64,000 nucleotides of DNA, taken from positions 1 through 64,000 of the forward strand of contig CAVOWP010000014.1 of the NCBI GenBank assembly GCA_963700185.1, read 5' to 3'. The notes under the pieces are model-generated. The model had not been told where the DNA came from and did not search any database. It saw only the letters and a list, made by a program, of their open reading frames with translations. This document shows, piece by piece, positions 8,892 through 16,776 of the stretch. The DNA is from AP-15 sp963700185. Its GTDB lineage: Bacteria; Pseudomonadota; Alphaproteobacteria; ATCC43930; CGMCC-115725. How positions within the stretch are numbered: position 1 is the stretch's first letter; each line of letters starts with the position of its first letter. The translations under genes were made by a program, and so were the position numbers.

Positions 8892-9902
8892 ATGAAGGCT
8901 ATCGTATTGCGCGAGCACGGCGCCGGCGGGTTGCGCTATGAGACCGACTTTCCCGACCCGACCCCCGGCCCGGGCGATGTGGTGCTGCGCGTCCGCGCCA
9001 CGGCGCTCAACTACCACGATGTTTTTACCCGGCGCGGCATGCCGGGGATCAGGATCGCGATGCCGGCCATCATGGGTCTCGACGTGGCCGGCGAGATTGC
9101 GGCGGTCGGCCTCGGCGTCTCGGGCTGGAAGGTGGGCGACCGCGTGCTCGGCGATCCGATCAACCGGGTCGAGGGCGGGCTGACCGGCGAGACCGTGCAT
9201 GGCGGACTGGCCGAATACTGCCGATTAAAGGCGCATCAGCTCGTCGCGATCCCCGACGGCATCGGCTTTGAAGCGGCCGCGGCGCTGCCCTGCGCCTATG
9301 GCACCGCGCGCCGCATGATGTTCACCAACGGGCGGGTTAGGGCGGGCGAGAAGGTGCTGATCCTCGGCGCGTCTGGCGGCGTCGGGGTGTGCTGCGTGCA
9401 GCTCGCCAAGCTCGCCGGCGCGGCGGTGATCGCGGCGACCGGCTCGCAGGAAAAGGCGGCCAGGCTGCGCGCCCTCGGCGCCGACCACGTGATCAACTAT
9501 ACCGAACAGGATTTTGTGCAGGCGGTTTACGCACTCTACGGCAAGCCAACGCGACGCGGCGCCGGCAGTGACCGTGGCATCGATGTGGTCGTGAATTACA
9601 CCGGCGGCGACACTTGGACCCGGAGCCTGCGGGTGTTGCGCGTCGGCGGCAGGCTGTTGACCTGCGGCGCGACGGCCGGCTACGACCCGCCGGAGGATAT
9701 CCGCTTCATCTGGACCTTCGAGCTGCAGATCCTCGGCTCCAATGGCTGGGAGCATGAGGACATCACGGCATTGCTCGAAATGGTGCAATCCGGGCGGCTC
9801 GCAGCTGTCGTGGATACGACCTATCCGCTTGAACGCGCTCCGGAGGCGCTGGCGCGCCTCGAAAACCGGGACGTATTCGGCAAGCTGGTGATCGTGCCGT
9901 GA
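8892..9902 (+). CDS. Zinc-type alcohol dehydrogenase / quinone oxidoreductase family protein
   Basis: A 336-residue medium-chain dehydrogenase/reductase. The N-terminal GroES-like domain has ALNYHDVFTRRGMPG and GLDVAGEI. The Rossmann domain has GASGGVGVCCVQLAKLAGA followed by ATGSQEKAARLRALGADHVI, an NADP(H)-binding arrangement. The zinc-ligand cysteines of classical alcohol dehydrogenases are not evident, so it is closer to quinone oxidoreductases or enoyl reductases. The ATG at 8892 is preferred over upstream in-frame starts because homology begins there. Its stop overlaps the GTG of the thioesterase gene (GTGA), indicating co-translation. Confidence 0.85.
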   Translation: MKAIVLREHGAGGLRYETDFPDPTPGPGDVVLRVRATALNYHDVFTRRGMPGIRIAMPAIMGLDVAGEIAAVGLGVSGWKVGDRVLGDPINRVEGGLTGETVHGGLAEYCRLKAHQLVAIPDGIGFEAAAALPCAYGTARRMMFTNGRVRAGEKVLILGASGGVGVCCVQLAKLAGAAVIAATGSQEKAARLRALGADHVINYTEQDFVQAVYALYGKPTRRGAGSDRGIDVVVNYTGGDTWTRSLRVLRVGGRLLTCGATAGYDPPEDIRFIWTFELQILGSNGWEHEDITALLEMVQSGRLAAVVDTTYPLERAPEALARLENRDVFGKLVIVP

Positions 9903-10318
9903 GCGATGAACCGCTCGGCAAGGAGGCCCTGCAGGAACGGCTTGGCCAGTCGCCGTTCATCAGCCTGCTGAACCTGACGGTGCTGAGCGCCGACCCAGTA
10001 AAGCAGCAGCTGGTCATGCGCGCCGCCATGCGCCCGGAATTCGAGCGCGGGCGCGGCAGCGGCCAGTGGCATGGCGGCCCGATCGCGGCGATCATCGACA
10101 CAGTCGGTGATTACGCGCTGGTGATGCTATTGGGCCGGCCATTGCCGACCGTCAATTTCCGCGTCGATTATCTGCGTCCGGCGCTCGATACCGCGCTCGT
10201 CGTGACCGCTACGGTGCGGCGCAGCGGCAGACTGGTCGGGGTCGTCGATATCGATGTCGCAAACGAGTCGGGCCAGCTGCTGGCGATCGGCCGCGCCACC
10301 TACGCTACAGCGGGTTGA
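9899..10318 (+). CDS. PaaI-type hotdog thioesterase
   Basis: A 139-residue single hotdog domain expected to hydrolyse an acyl-CoA thioester in the cytoplasm. The central helix motif appears as QWHGGPIAAIIDTVGDYAL, with the strand region LPTVNFRVDYLRPA and a C-terminal GRATYAT typical of PaaI/YigI-like thioesterases. The GTG start overlaps the preceding dehydrogenase stop. It closes the VOC - CoA-synthetase - oxidoreductase - thioesterase cluster. Its 3' end overlaps the convergent alkB-like gene by about 19 bases. Confidence 0.82.
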   Translation: MSDEPLGKEALQERLGQSPFISLLNLTVLSADPVKQQLVMRAAMRPEFERGRGSGQWHGGPIAAIIDTVGDYALVMLLGRPLPTVNFRVDYLRPALDTALVVTATVRRSGRLVGVVDIDVANESGQLLAIGRATYATAG

Positions 10319-10902
10319 TCCGCTTTTACTGGGCCGCGCATGCTTCTGAATGTGACGGAGTAGCGCAAGCGTTCGGCGGGAGGGATGCTGTGCTGCCATT
10401 CCGTCCGAGCCGGGCCTCGCAGCAGGTAGACCGAACGCGGCTCCACGATCAACGAAGCGCGTTCCCAGCTGCTGCCCCGCTTGCGCCTGAAGCGAAGCCG
10501 GCACGATGAGTTGAAGGAGACGCCGATGACATCGCGGTAGGCGGGTCGATCCCTATGCCAGCCGATCGCGGCTCCTGGCGTATATTCCGTGACGAGAGCC
10601 TGCTGCAGTTCAAAGGGCGCGAGCCTTGCGAAATCGGCAGCCTTCTGACGCAGTGTCAGCAGGAAGCCTGGTATGTCCTCTGTCCTACGGACCGTATTGT
10701 CGTTGGTGTCGTAGTGCAGCCCGAACGAGACAACGCGCCGCTTGCCGAGGTAGCCGTGGAATTCGTACTCCCTGAAATCCAGCCCGCGAAAATGTTCCAG
10801 AAGCTCGGCCTCTTCGTCCGGCGACACCAGCTCCGCTCGATATTCGAGTCCTTCCGGAAGCAAGGGCAACGGCTCGAGAAGACTGAGTTGACCACTACAC
10901 AT
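10300..10902 (-). CDS. AlkB-family 2-oxoglutarate/Fe(II)-dependent dioxygenase
   Basis: A 200-residue protein of the type that removes alkyl groups from nucleic-acid bases by oxidative demethylation. The iron-binding HxD is in GWHRDRPAYRD. The distal His and the 2-oxoglutarate-binding arginines lie in EWQHSIPPAERLRYSVTFR. Substrate-lid features FGLHYD and GFLLTLRQ are also visible. The length fits the short AlkB subgroup common in alphaproteobacteria. It is transcribed alone, convergent with the thioesterase gene and divergent from the gene at 10942. Confidence 0.88.
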   Translation of the reverse strand: MCSGQLSLLEPLPLLPEGLEYRAELVSPDEEAELLEHFRGLDFREYEFHGYLGKRRVVSFGLHYDTNDNTVRRTEDIPGFLLTLRQKAADFARLAPFELQQALVTEYTPGAAIGWHRDRPAYRDVIGVSFNSSCRLRFRRKRGSSWERASLIVEPRSVYLLRGPARTEWQHSIPPAERLRYSVTFRSMRGPVKADQPAVA

Positions 10903-10941
10903 GTAAGTCTAGATATAGGCGGCTGTCGAGTTTGTGAACGG

Positions 10942-11901
10942 ATGTCGGACATATCCCCGCAAGAGCTCGCCAGCGCGATCGTGCGCGACGCCGTGCAACG
11001 GTACATCGAGAGCCGGCGCGGGCGCATCGACGCGTTTGTCGATCGTCATTTCACATTGGCCGGCTCCATTGCGCTGCATCGGCGAGCGCGGGGTTGGGAT
11101 CTGCTGCGGGCCCCGGCCAATCTGTTTCTCGCGGGGCCTGCGCTCGGCATCAAGCTCTTGGCCTGGGCGACGCGACGGGGCGGCATGGAACGGGTGTCGG
11201 CCTGGCTTGCCGGCCGCCGCCTCCTCTTGGAGACCGAGGTCGCCCGGGAGATCGAGTGGCTGGTGGCAACCGAACTGCTCGAAATCCCCTGCCAACGGCG
11301 AGATCGGGTCTCGTATCGCGATGCTCTCGCCGAGACGATACTCGCCGACGAGAGAGCAGCCGCCCTCCTCGTCGCTCCGGCCGGTGCCGACCCAGATTTT
11401 CGCCGCCGGCTCGCGGCCGCGGTCGAGACCTATCTCGGATCGCGCACCGCGACGGCCGAAATCGCAACCGGCTTTGTCGCCGCCGGTCTGGGTGCTCTGG
11501 TCGTCAAGCAGGCGACCCCGGGTCTGGTGACCTTGAGCTCGGCTCTGGCGGGGATGCTCGCACAACAGATGGCAATATCGGCCTTTCCGCTCGGCGCCAG
11601 CCTCGGCGGGTTGTGGTACAGCCTGTTTCCAACTGAAGCCGGTCCGGGACTGCTGGCCGCCACGACCGCCGGCGTCTTCCTCGGCGGCGCCATGTTGGCC
11701 GCCTTTTCCGGTGTAGTCACCGATCCCTTGCAGCGTCGGCTGGGCCTGCATCGGGGCAGGCTCGAACGGCTTCTGCGGATCTTGGAGGCCGATCTGTGCG
11801 GCGAGCCGGGTCGAAATCGGCTCATGCGCGACCACTATGTCGCCCGGCTCGTCGATATTTTCGACCTGATTGCCCTCGCAATGCGGGTCTCCCACGCCTA
11901 G
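10942..11901 (+). CDS. DUF6635-like membrane-associated protein
   Basis: A 319-residue protein of unknown function. The N-terminus reads VQRYIESRRGRIDAFVDRHF and LHRRARGWDLLRAPANLF, which I associate with the DUF6635 family. The middle (about 175-270) is hydrophobic with several possible membrane segments, for example in FVAAGLGALVVKQ and GVFLGGAMLAAFSG. An amphipathic C-terminus follows. The ATG at 10942 starts 40 bases from the divergent alkB-like start, so the two promoters must overlap. No active-site pattern is recognised. Confidence 0.6.
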   Translation: MSDISPQELASAIVRDAVQRYIESRRGRIDAFVDRHFTLAGSIALHRRARGWDLLRAPANLFLAGPALGIKLLAWATRRGGMERVSAWLAGRRLLLETEVAREIEWLVATELLEIPCQRRDRVSYRDALAETILADERAAALLVAPAGADPDFRRRLAAAVETYLGSRTATAEIATGFVAAGLGALVVKQATPGLVTLSSALAGMLAQQMAISAFPLGASLGGLWYSLFPTEAGPGLLAATTAGVFLGGAMLAAFSGVVTDPLQRRLGLHRGRLERLLRILEADLCGEPGRNRLMRDHYVARLVDIFDLIALAMRVSHA

Positions 11902-11967
11902 ATCCCGCCGACATTGCGCACGAGGTGCCGCTTCGCTATAAACCACAGCGGCATGGAGAACTGTTCG

Positions 11968-12195
11968 ATGAAAGAAGGAATTCACCCCGAATATCACGAA
12001 ATAACCGTCGTGATGACGGACGGCAGCTCGTATCAGACACGTTCGACCTACGGCAAGCCGGGAGACACATTGCGGCTCGATATCGACCCGAAGTCGCATC
12101 CGGCCTGGACCGGCGGACAACAGCGGCTGGTCGACAGCGGCGGGCAATTGGCCCGCTTCAACAAGCGATTTCAAGGGTTTGGCATCAAGCACTAG
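11968..12195 (+). CDS. rpmE: 50S ribosomal protein L31
   Basis: A 75-residue protein with the L31 sequence throughout: MKEGIHPEYHEITVVMTDG at the start, SHPAWTGGQQRLVDSGG in the middle and FNKRFQGFGIKH at the end. It contributes to the central protuberance and intersubunit bridge of the 50S subunit. It lacks the CxxC zinc pair, so it is the zinc-independent (C-minus) form usual in alphaproteobacteria. The ATG at 11968 is chosen over an in-frame upstream codon because it matches the family N-terminus. Confidence 0.95.
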   Translation: MKEGIHPEYHEITVVMTDGSSYQTRSTYGKPGDTLRLDIDPKSHPAWTGGQQRLVDSGGQLARFNKRFQGFGIKH

Positions 12196-12290
12196 CGGCG
12201 CTGGGGTACCCGGCGAACCCCTTGATCATTATCCTATAGTCACCATTTTAGTATTGCGCGGTGGCCACTAAGGGACTGCGCGCCAGTGAA

Positions 12291-12348
12291 TGGCATCCAG
12301 CCGAATGGTGGGTGCCGATTTCCATGTTGCTCAAAGGAGAACTTGGTT
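12291..12348 (+). promoter_or_regulatory. Probable ROSE-type RNA thermometer in the hsp20 leader
   Basis: Two hairpins precede the start codon. The first pairs GGCATCCA (12292-12299) with TGGGTGCC (12309-12316), with one G-U pair. The second places TTGCT (12327-12331) against AGGAG (12335-12339) across a CAA loop, with flanking CCA/TGG pairing (12322-12324 and 12344-12346). A UUGCU strand sequestering the Shine-Dalgarno through an internal G-G mismatch is the hallmark of ROSE elements that control small heat-shock genes in alphaproteobacteria. Heating would melt it and expose the ribosome site. Confidence 0.65.
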
Positions 12349-12831
12349 ATGGATCGTTTGGATTTCTCTCCCCTGTTCCGCTCGACCATCGGTTTTGATC
12401 GGTTGACCCGGTTGGTCGATGCTGCCACGCGTGTCGACAGCGCCTCCCTCGCCTATCCGCCATACAATATCGAGAAGACCGGTGAAGACGCCTATCGCCT
12501 GACGATGGCGGTAGCCGGGTTTTCACAGGATGAGCTGGACATCACCGCTCAGGAGAACACGCTGCTGGTGACCGGCAAGGCGAAAAAGGAGGAAGACGAG
12601 AACCGCTACCTGCATCGCGGTATCGCGCGGCGCGCCTTCGAGCGACGCTTCAGCCTCGCCGACCACATCAAGGTCGTCGGCGCCAGCCTCGTCAACGGCA
12701 TGCTGCATGTCGACCTGATCCACGAGGTCCCCGACGCAGCGAAGCCGCGTAAAGTGCAGATCGGTGCCGGAAACTCGGAGCAGATTACTGCACCGCAGCA
12801 AGGGCAAGTGACCCAGCGTCAAGCTGCCTGA
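12349..12831 (+). CDS. Hsp20/alpha-crystallin family small heat-shock protein
   Basis: A 160-residue ATP-independent holdase that would bind unfolding proteins during heat stress. An N-terminal arm (DFSPLFRSTIGFDRL) precedes the alpha-crystallin domain (about 35-125). Recognisable segments are YPPYNIEKTGEDAYRLTMAV, LLVTGKAKKE, RGIARRAFERRFSLADHI and the GMLHVDL strand. The IxI/V anchor is not obvious in the Gln-rich tail. The start at 12349 has AAAGGAGA at 12333-12340, part of the predicted ROSE hairpin. A rho-independent terminator follows directly. Confidence 0.93.
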   Translation: MDRLDFSPLFRSTIGFDRLTRLVDAATRVDSASLAYPPYNIEKTGEDAYRLTMAVAGFSQDELDITAQENTLLVTGKAKKEEDENRYLHRGIARRAFERRFSLADHIKVVGASLVNGMLHVDLIHEVPDAAKPRKVQIGAGNSEQITAPQQGQVTQRQAA

Positions 12832-12854
12832 TCAGCTCGATTTACGGAAACGAA

Positions 12855-12882
12855 ACGCCCCCGAGCCCTCGGGGGCGTTTTT
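12855..12882 (+). terminator. Rho-independent terminator after hsp20
   Basis: Perfect 11-base arms ACGCCCCCGAG (12855-12865) and CTCGGGGGCGT (12868-12878) enclose a two-base gap and run into a T stretch (12878-12882). It ends the hsp20 transcript. Confidence 0.9.
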
Positions 12883-12968
12883 GCTTTGGAGCTCGTTTTC
12901 GCCAATGAGGAACTACTGGGCGAATTACCGTGTTTTCAGTGCGAGTAAATCAAACAGAGGGATTGGCA

Positions 12969-13154
12969 ATGGATAAGGATCGTGTCGCAGGAGGCGTGAA
13001 GAAGGTCACCGGCAAGATCAAGGAACAGGCCGGCAAAGCTCTGGGCGACGCCGGCACCGAAGCCGAAGGCAAGGCCGATCAGGCCGAAGGCCGGGTACAG
13101 GGTGCGGTTGGCCACGCAAAGGACGCCGTCCGCGAGATCGCCGGCAAGAAATAG
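12969..13154 (+). CDS. CsbD-family stress protein
   Basis: A 61-residue highly charged, Ala/Gly/Lys-rich protein: MDKDRVAGGVKKVTGKIKEQ, then GKADQAEGRVQGAVG. This is the CsbD/YjbJ family, abundant general-stress proteins of unresolved mechanism that are predicted to be largely helical or disordered. The ATG at 12969 is used instead of an upstream GTG because it matches the family start. It lies between hsp20 and a tiny membrane-protein gene, suggesting a stress-response neighbourhood. Confidence 0.9.
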   Translation: MDKDRVAGGVKKVTGKIKEQAGKALGDAGTEAEGKADQAEGRVQGAVGHAKDAVREIAGKK

Positions 13155-13182
13155 CTTTCACCATCTGCGAGGGAGGTTGCTT

Positions 13183-13263
13183 GTGGGTCGAGGCATTCTG
13201 CTTTGGCTGCTCGGGATTCCGATCCCGGTCATCATTCTGCTTTACCTGTTCCACGTTGTCTGA
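13183..13263 (+). CDS. 26-residue single-span membrane peptide
   Basis: GTG at 13183 lies six bases after GGGAGG (13171-13176) and encodes MGRGILLWLLGIPIPVIILL plus YLFHVV. The peptide is almost entirely one hydrophobic span with a conserved-looking LLGIPIPVIILL core. Very similar tiny proteins are frequent near stress genes in alphaproteobacteria. The function is unknown; membrane insertion is inferred from composition. It is too short for ordinary gene callers and would be overlooked. Confidence 0.7.
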   Translation: MGRGILLWLLGIPIPVIILLYLFHVV

Positions 13264-13398
13264 GTCGCCCCTCAGCGCGCAACTCTCTTACTCGCCACCG
13301 CACCGGGTGCCTACGCCGAAACGGCTCCCCGCAGCCAGACCCTGGCAGCAACTGGCAGCGAGACGATAATCCAGCCAGATCAGATCCGCGTCAGCAAG

Positions 13399-13701
13399 AT
13401 GATCCGCGGCGCTGTTTACGACGTTCAGAACCGCAAGATCGGGCATGTCAAGGACCTGGTCCTCGACCGTGAGGGGCAGGTCGCGTCGGTTGTGGTTGAC
13501 GTAGGCGCCTTCCTGGGGATGGGCGGTAAATACGTCGCTGTCAGCCTGCGAGATCTGAAGACCGATCACCATCGGCTGACCCTGGATCTGACAAAAGAAC
13601 AGCTCCAGCAGGCGCAGAATTACCGCCTGGAGAATCCCAATACCGGCGCCGGCAGCTCAACTTCGCCGATGCATGGGGGACACCTCGGTAGCGGCAGGTA
13701 G
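13399..13701 (+). CDS. PRC-barrel domain protein, 5' end uncertain
   Basis: The PRC-barrel core is clear: MIRGAVYDVQNRKIGHVKDL, then ASVVVDVGAFLGMGGKYVAV and SLRDLK. Related secreted proteins have about 35 residues of signal peptide and linker before this. That missing part is readable in the same frame upstream (ATLLLATAPGAYAETAPRS from about 13282), but the frame hits the stop of the preceding 26-residue gene at 13261-13263 with no ATG, GTG or TTG in between. Either the true 5' end was lost or frameshifted, or translation starts at 13399 giving a cytoplasmic 100-residue form. PRC barrels bind protein or RNA partners; the role here is unknown. Confidence 0.75.
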   Translation: MIRGAVYDVQNRKIGHVKDLVLDREGQVASVVVDVGAFLGMGGKYVAVSLRDLKTDHHRLTLDLTKEQLQQAQNYRLENPNTGAGSSTSPMHGGHLGSGR

Positions 13702-13725
13702 GTTACCCAAATTCTCGCCTACTCG

Positions 13726-13758
13726 ACGCTCCCGGTTTGACCGGGGGCGTTTTGTTTT
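13726..13758 (+). terminator. Rho-independent terminator after the PRC-barrel gene
   Basis: Arms ACGCTCCCGGT (13726-13736) and ACCGGGGGCGT (13740-13750), with one G-T pair, enclose TTG and are followed by T-rich sequence. It separates the plus-strand stress genes from the convergent corA-like gene. Confidence 0.85.
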
Positions 13759-13773
13759 TTTTCCATGCTCACC

Positions 13774-14766
13774 CTAGAACCAGCGGCGCCATTTGAACCA
13801 CAGTAGCGGTAGAACCGCGCTGAGCGCGATCAGCGCAAGGCCGTAAGGATACCCCCAAGCCCAGTCGAGCTCGGGCATGTGCTTGAAATTCATCCCATAC
13901 ATGCTGGCCACCAACGTTGGTGGCACGCCGACGACCGACACGATGGTCAGCACTTTGATGATGTTATTCTGGTCGATGTTGATGAGCCCCAATGTTGTGT
14001 CGAGCAGCAACTGCACTTTGCTGACGACATGCGCATCGTAGTCGTTCAAAGAGGCGACGTCCTGACGAAGCGTCTCTAGCCGCGGCTTCAGCTCTGGTGG
14101 CAACCAATCGGCGGCCATGGTGGAGACGAAGGGCACGATTCGGGCAATGCCCAGTAGGCTGTCGCGGATTTTCGAGGCGAGGTCGCCATTATGGCCGACG
14201 CGGCGCAGGATGACCCTGAGGTCGGCTTCCCCGATCGGCCGCCGTCGGCTCATCGGCCCTTCCGGTCCTTCCCGAAACAGCCGGTGCGAGAGGGTGTCGA
14301 GCTCACTGGCGCTGCGTTCCAGCGCGTCGGCCAGGCGGTCGACAATCGCTTCGATCAGCTCGGTGAAGACGCCGGCACTCGTGGCGGACTGGCTGTCCGT
14401 GGGGATTGTGCGGGCGGCGAAGCTTGAAAACGAGGGCAGCTCGGCAAAGCGCACCGTGATCAGGCGATCACTGGTTAGGATAAACCCGACAGGCGTAGAC
14501 AGCGGCTGATCGGGTTCGGGTCTGTAGATTAAGGGCGCGCTCAGATATAGCGCTCCGTCGCGGGCGCGTAATCGGCTGGAGCTCTCGATCTCGCTGAGCT
14601 CCTCAAGGTTCGGCACGGCGAGGCTGGTAGCTTTTTCAACAAACGCGGTTTCGCTCGCCTCCGGGTTTATCAGGTCGATCCACACGACGTGTGGCGGCAG
14701 AGGCGGCGCATCCGTACCCGCCGCGGGTTTGATGCGAATTCCGCGGTTGTTGTAGAGCGTTAGCAT
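13774..14766 (-). CDS. CorA-family divalent cation transporter
   Basis: A 330-residue 2-TM-GxN transporter expected to carry Mg2+ or another divalent cation across the inner membrane as a pentamer. The large N-terminal cytoplasmic domain ends in a long stalk helix (about 200-270). The signature YGMNF follows TM1 (LTIVSVVGVPPTLVASM), and a short periplasmic loop MPELDWAWGYP leads into TM2 (LALIALSAVLPLLWF). A basic WRRWF tail ends the protein. All features of a functional CorA pore are present. It is convergent with the PRC-barrel gene. Confidence 0.93.
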   Translation of the reverse strand: MLTLYNNRGIRIKPAAGTDAPPLPPHVVWIDLINPEASETAFVEKATSLAVPNLEELSEIESSSRLRARDGALYLSAPLIYRPEPDQPLSTPVGFILTSDRLITVRFAELPSFSSFAARTIPTDSQSATSAGVFTELIEAIVDRLADALERSASELDTLSHRLFREGPEGPMSRRRPIGEADLRVILRRVGHNGDLASKIRDSLLGIARIVPFVSTMAADWLPPELKPRLETLRQDVASLNDYDAHVVSKVQLLLDTTLGLINIDQNNIIKVLTIVSVVGVPPTLVASMYGMNFKHMPELDWAWGYPYGLALIALSAVLPLLWFKWRRWF

Positions 14767-14919
14767 GCTTAGGGATTCACCAGCTGCAAGGGATCCAAAT
14801 CGCCAGAACCCGCGGAAATGCTGTCCTCCAACGGTTCATCGCCATAGCATCCAGTTTCTCCGGCCCGGCCGGCTGCGATATTACGCCGGCTGGATCGCCG
14901 CAATCGAGGAGGTGATCCC

Positions 14920-16398
14920 TTGAAGCGCGTTCTGACCGCACGTTTCATGCATGAGACCAATACCTTCAGCAGGGTGCCGACGGATATGGCGATGATCCGC
15001 CGCCGAGACTACCATCTCGAAAACGAGATCCCCGAGGCGTTCCGCGGCACCCGCTCGGCCTTCGGGGCGACCTTCGAGGCGGCCGACAAATTCGGCTGGA
15101 GCCTGGTTCATCCGGTCTCCGCCAACCCCAACCCGTCCGGCATCGTCACCGACGAGGCGTTCGAGTCGGTCGCCGGGATGATCCTCGACGCCGTCGATAG
15201 GAGAGGCCCGATCGACGGCGTGCTATTGCATCTCCACGGCGCAATGGTCAGCGAGACCCACGAGGACGCCGAGGGCGAGTTTCTGGCGCGGCTGCGCCGC
15301 CGGCTCGGCCCCGAGGCGTCGATTGTCGTCACGCTCGATCTGCACGCCAATGTGACGCGGCGCATGGCCGACAATGCGAGCGCCCTTATCGCTTATCGCA
15401 CCTACCCGCATATCGACCAGTACGAGCGGGCTTGGCAGGGCGCCGAATTATTGCAGCGCGCGATGCAGGGCGAGATCCGGCCGAGGACCATGATCGCCCG
15501 CCGGCCGATGCTCTACGGGCTCGACCACGGTCGCACCCAGCGCGGACCGATGGCCGAGCTGATCGCCCGCGGCGAGGCGCTCGAGCAGAGCGGCGAGGCG
15601 TTGGCGGTGAGCATCTGCGCCGGGTTCAGCCGCGCCAATATCCATGACGTCGGACCGTCGGTGACCGTCACGGTGGACGGCGACACCGGGCGGGGGCAGG
15701 CGATTGCCGAAGAGTTTATAAACTACGCCTGGGAGACGCGCGGTTTCACGACTGTCAAATTGCTGCCAGTCGCCGAGGCAGTTGCGCTGGCGCGGCAAGG
15801 CAAGCCAGGCGACAAACCACTGGTTGTCGCCGACTACACCGACAATCCCGGCGGAGGCGGCTACGGCGACGCGACTGCTTTTTTGAAGGGCCTGGTCGAC
15901 GCCGGCGTCGAAGGCGTCGCATTCCATGCCATTTGCGACCCCCAAGCGGTGCAGGACGGGATGCGCGCCGGGGTCGGGACTAAAACGACTGTGACCCTAG
16001 GCGGCAAGACCGACCCGTCGATGGGCGGCGGCCCGCTCTCCCTCGACGGCGAAGTCGTCTGCCTGACCAACGGCCGGTTTATCGCCTATGGTCCGATGGG
16101 CGGCGGCATCGAGCGCAATTACGGCCCCTCGATGGTGTTCCGCGTCAGTGGCATCGACATCGTCGTAATCACCAATAACGGCCAGGCCGTCGATCTCGCC
16201 CAGTTCACCTCGCTCGGCATCGACCCGACCCGCTACCGGACCGTCGCGGTCAAGTCGATGCAGCATTTCCGCGCCGCCTTCGAGCCGATCGCCCGCGAGG
16301 TCATCCTCGTCGACACCGGCGCCTTGTGCTCGGAGATCTACACCCCGGAACTCTTTACCAAGGTCCGCCGCCCCGTCTGGCCCCTCGACCCGATCTAA
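14920..16398 (+). CDS. M81 family metallopeptidase (MlrC/DUF1485-like)
   Basis: A 492-residue protein with the MlrC-like layout. The N-terminus ARFMHETNTFSRVPTD carries the family HExN motif. Also seen are GVLLHLHGAMVSETHEDAEG, the metal-site segment TLDLHANVT, and the C-terminal domain with DNPGGGGYGD and YGPMGGGI. MlrC cleaves microcystin fragments in Sphingomonas, but most relatives have unknown substrates. Start choice: TTG at 14920, because an unusually strong AGGAGGTGAT lies at 14907-14916 and the family N-terminus begins there. It stands alone on its strand. Confidence 0.85.
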   Translation: MKRVLTARFMHETNTFSRVPTDMAMIRRRDYHLENEIPEAFRGTRSAFGATFEAADKFGWSLVHPVSANPNPSGIVTDEAFESVAGMILDAVDRRGPIDGVLLHLHGAMVSETHEDAEGEFLARLRRRLGPEASIVVTLDLHANVTRRMADNASALIAYRTYPHIDQYERAWQGAELLQRAMQGEIRPRTMIARRPMLYGLDHGRTQRGPMAELIARGEALEQSGEALAVSICAGFSRANIHDVGPSVTVTVDGDTGRGQAIAEEFINYAWETRGFTTVKLLPVAEAVALARQGKPGDKPLVVADYTDNPGGGGYGDATAFLKGLVDAGVEGVAFHAICDPQAVQDGMRAGVGTKTTVTLGGKTDPSMGGGPLSLDGEVVCLTNGRFIAYGPMGGGIERNYGPSMVFRVSGIDIVVITNNGQAVDLAQFTSLGIDPTRYRTVAVKSMQHFRAAFEPIAREVILVDTGALCSEIYTPELFTKVRRPVWPLDPI

Positions 16399-16473
16399 AT
16401 TGCCGGCGACTCGCAGCTATGGCGGTACCACAGGACCAGATGACACTTGGCTAAGATAGCCATAAATGTTAGC

Positions 16474-16489
16474 CTTCACTTCAGTGAAG
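16474..16489 (+). promoter_or_regulatory. Palindromic operator candidate of the phd-vapC pair
   Basis: CTTCACT (16474-16480) and AGTGAAG (16483-16489) are perfect inverted arms with a two-base spacer, ending 20 bases before the antitoxin GTG. A second small palindrome TGGCT/AGCCA lies just upstream near 16448-16462. Phd-type antitoxins normally repress their own operon at such sites. Confidence 0.5.
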
Positions 16490-16509
16490 CCGTTTGCCGG
16501 AGTGAGGCT

Positions 16510-16776
16510 GTGCAAGTCAACATTTTTGAGGCCAAAAACCGGCTGTCGCAGCTGATCAAGTCGGTGCAAGCGGGGGAGGAAGTTGTCATAGCCAATCGGG
16601 GCTCGCCAGTCGCGCGGTTGGTGCCTGCCGGCAAGCGCCCGGGCGCCGCCTCAGGCACAGGCAGCGGGCGCGCTATTCTTGGTTGGCTGGAGAGCCACTC
16701 CCTGCCCGGTTATGCGCGACGGTCCACCGAAGAAATCGATGCCGCCATAGCGGAGGAAAGAAATTCCTGGGAGTGA
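16510..16776 (+). CDS. Phd/YefM-type antitoxin
   Basis: An 88-residue prevent-host-death antitoxin. The N-terminal DNA-binding and dimer fold reads MQVNIFEAKNRLSQLIKSVQ and GEEVVIANRGSPVARLVPAG. The C-terminal part is the flexible toxin-neutralising region ending in STEEIDAAIAEERNSWE. GTG at 16510 with GGAG about eight bases upstream is the family start; an in-frame upstream codon would add an atypical tail. Its last codons overlap the toxin start (GTGA), ensuring antitoxin-first synthesis. Confidence 0.88.
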   Translation: MQVNIFEAKNRLSQLIKSVQAGEEVVIANRGSPVARLVPAGKRPGAASGTGSGRAILGWLESHSLPGYARRSTEEIDAAIAEERNSWE

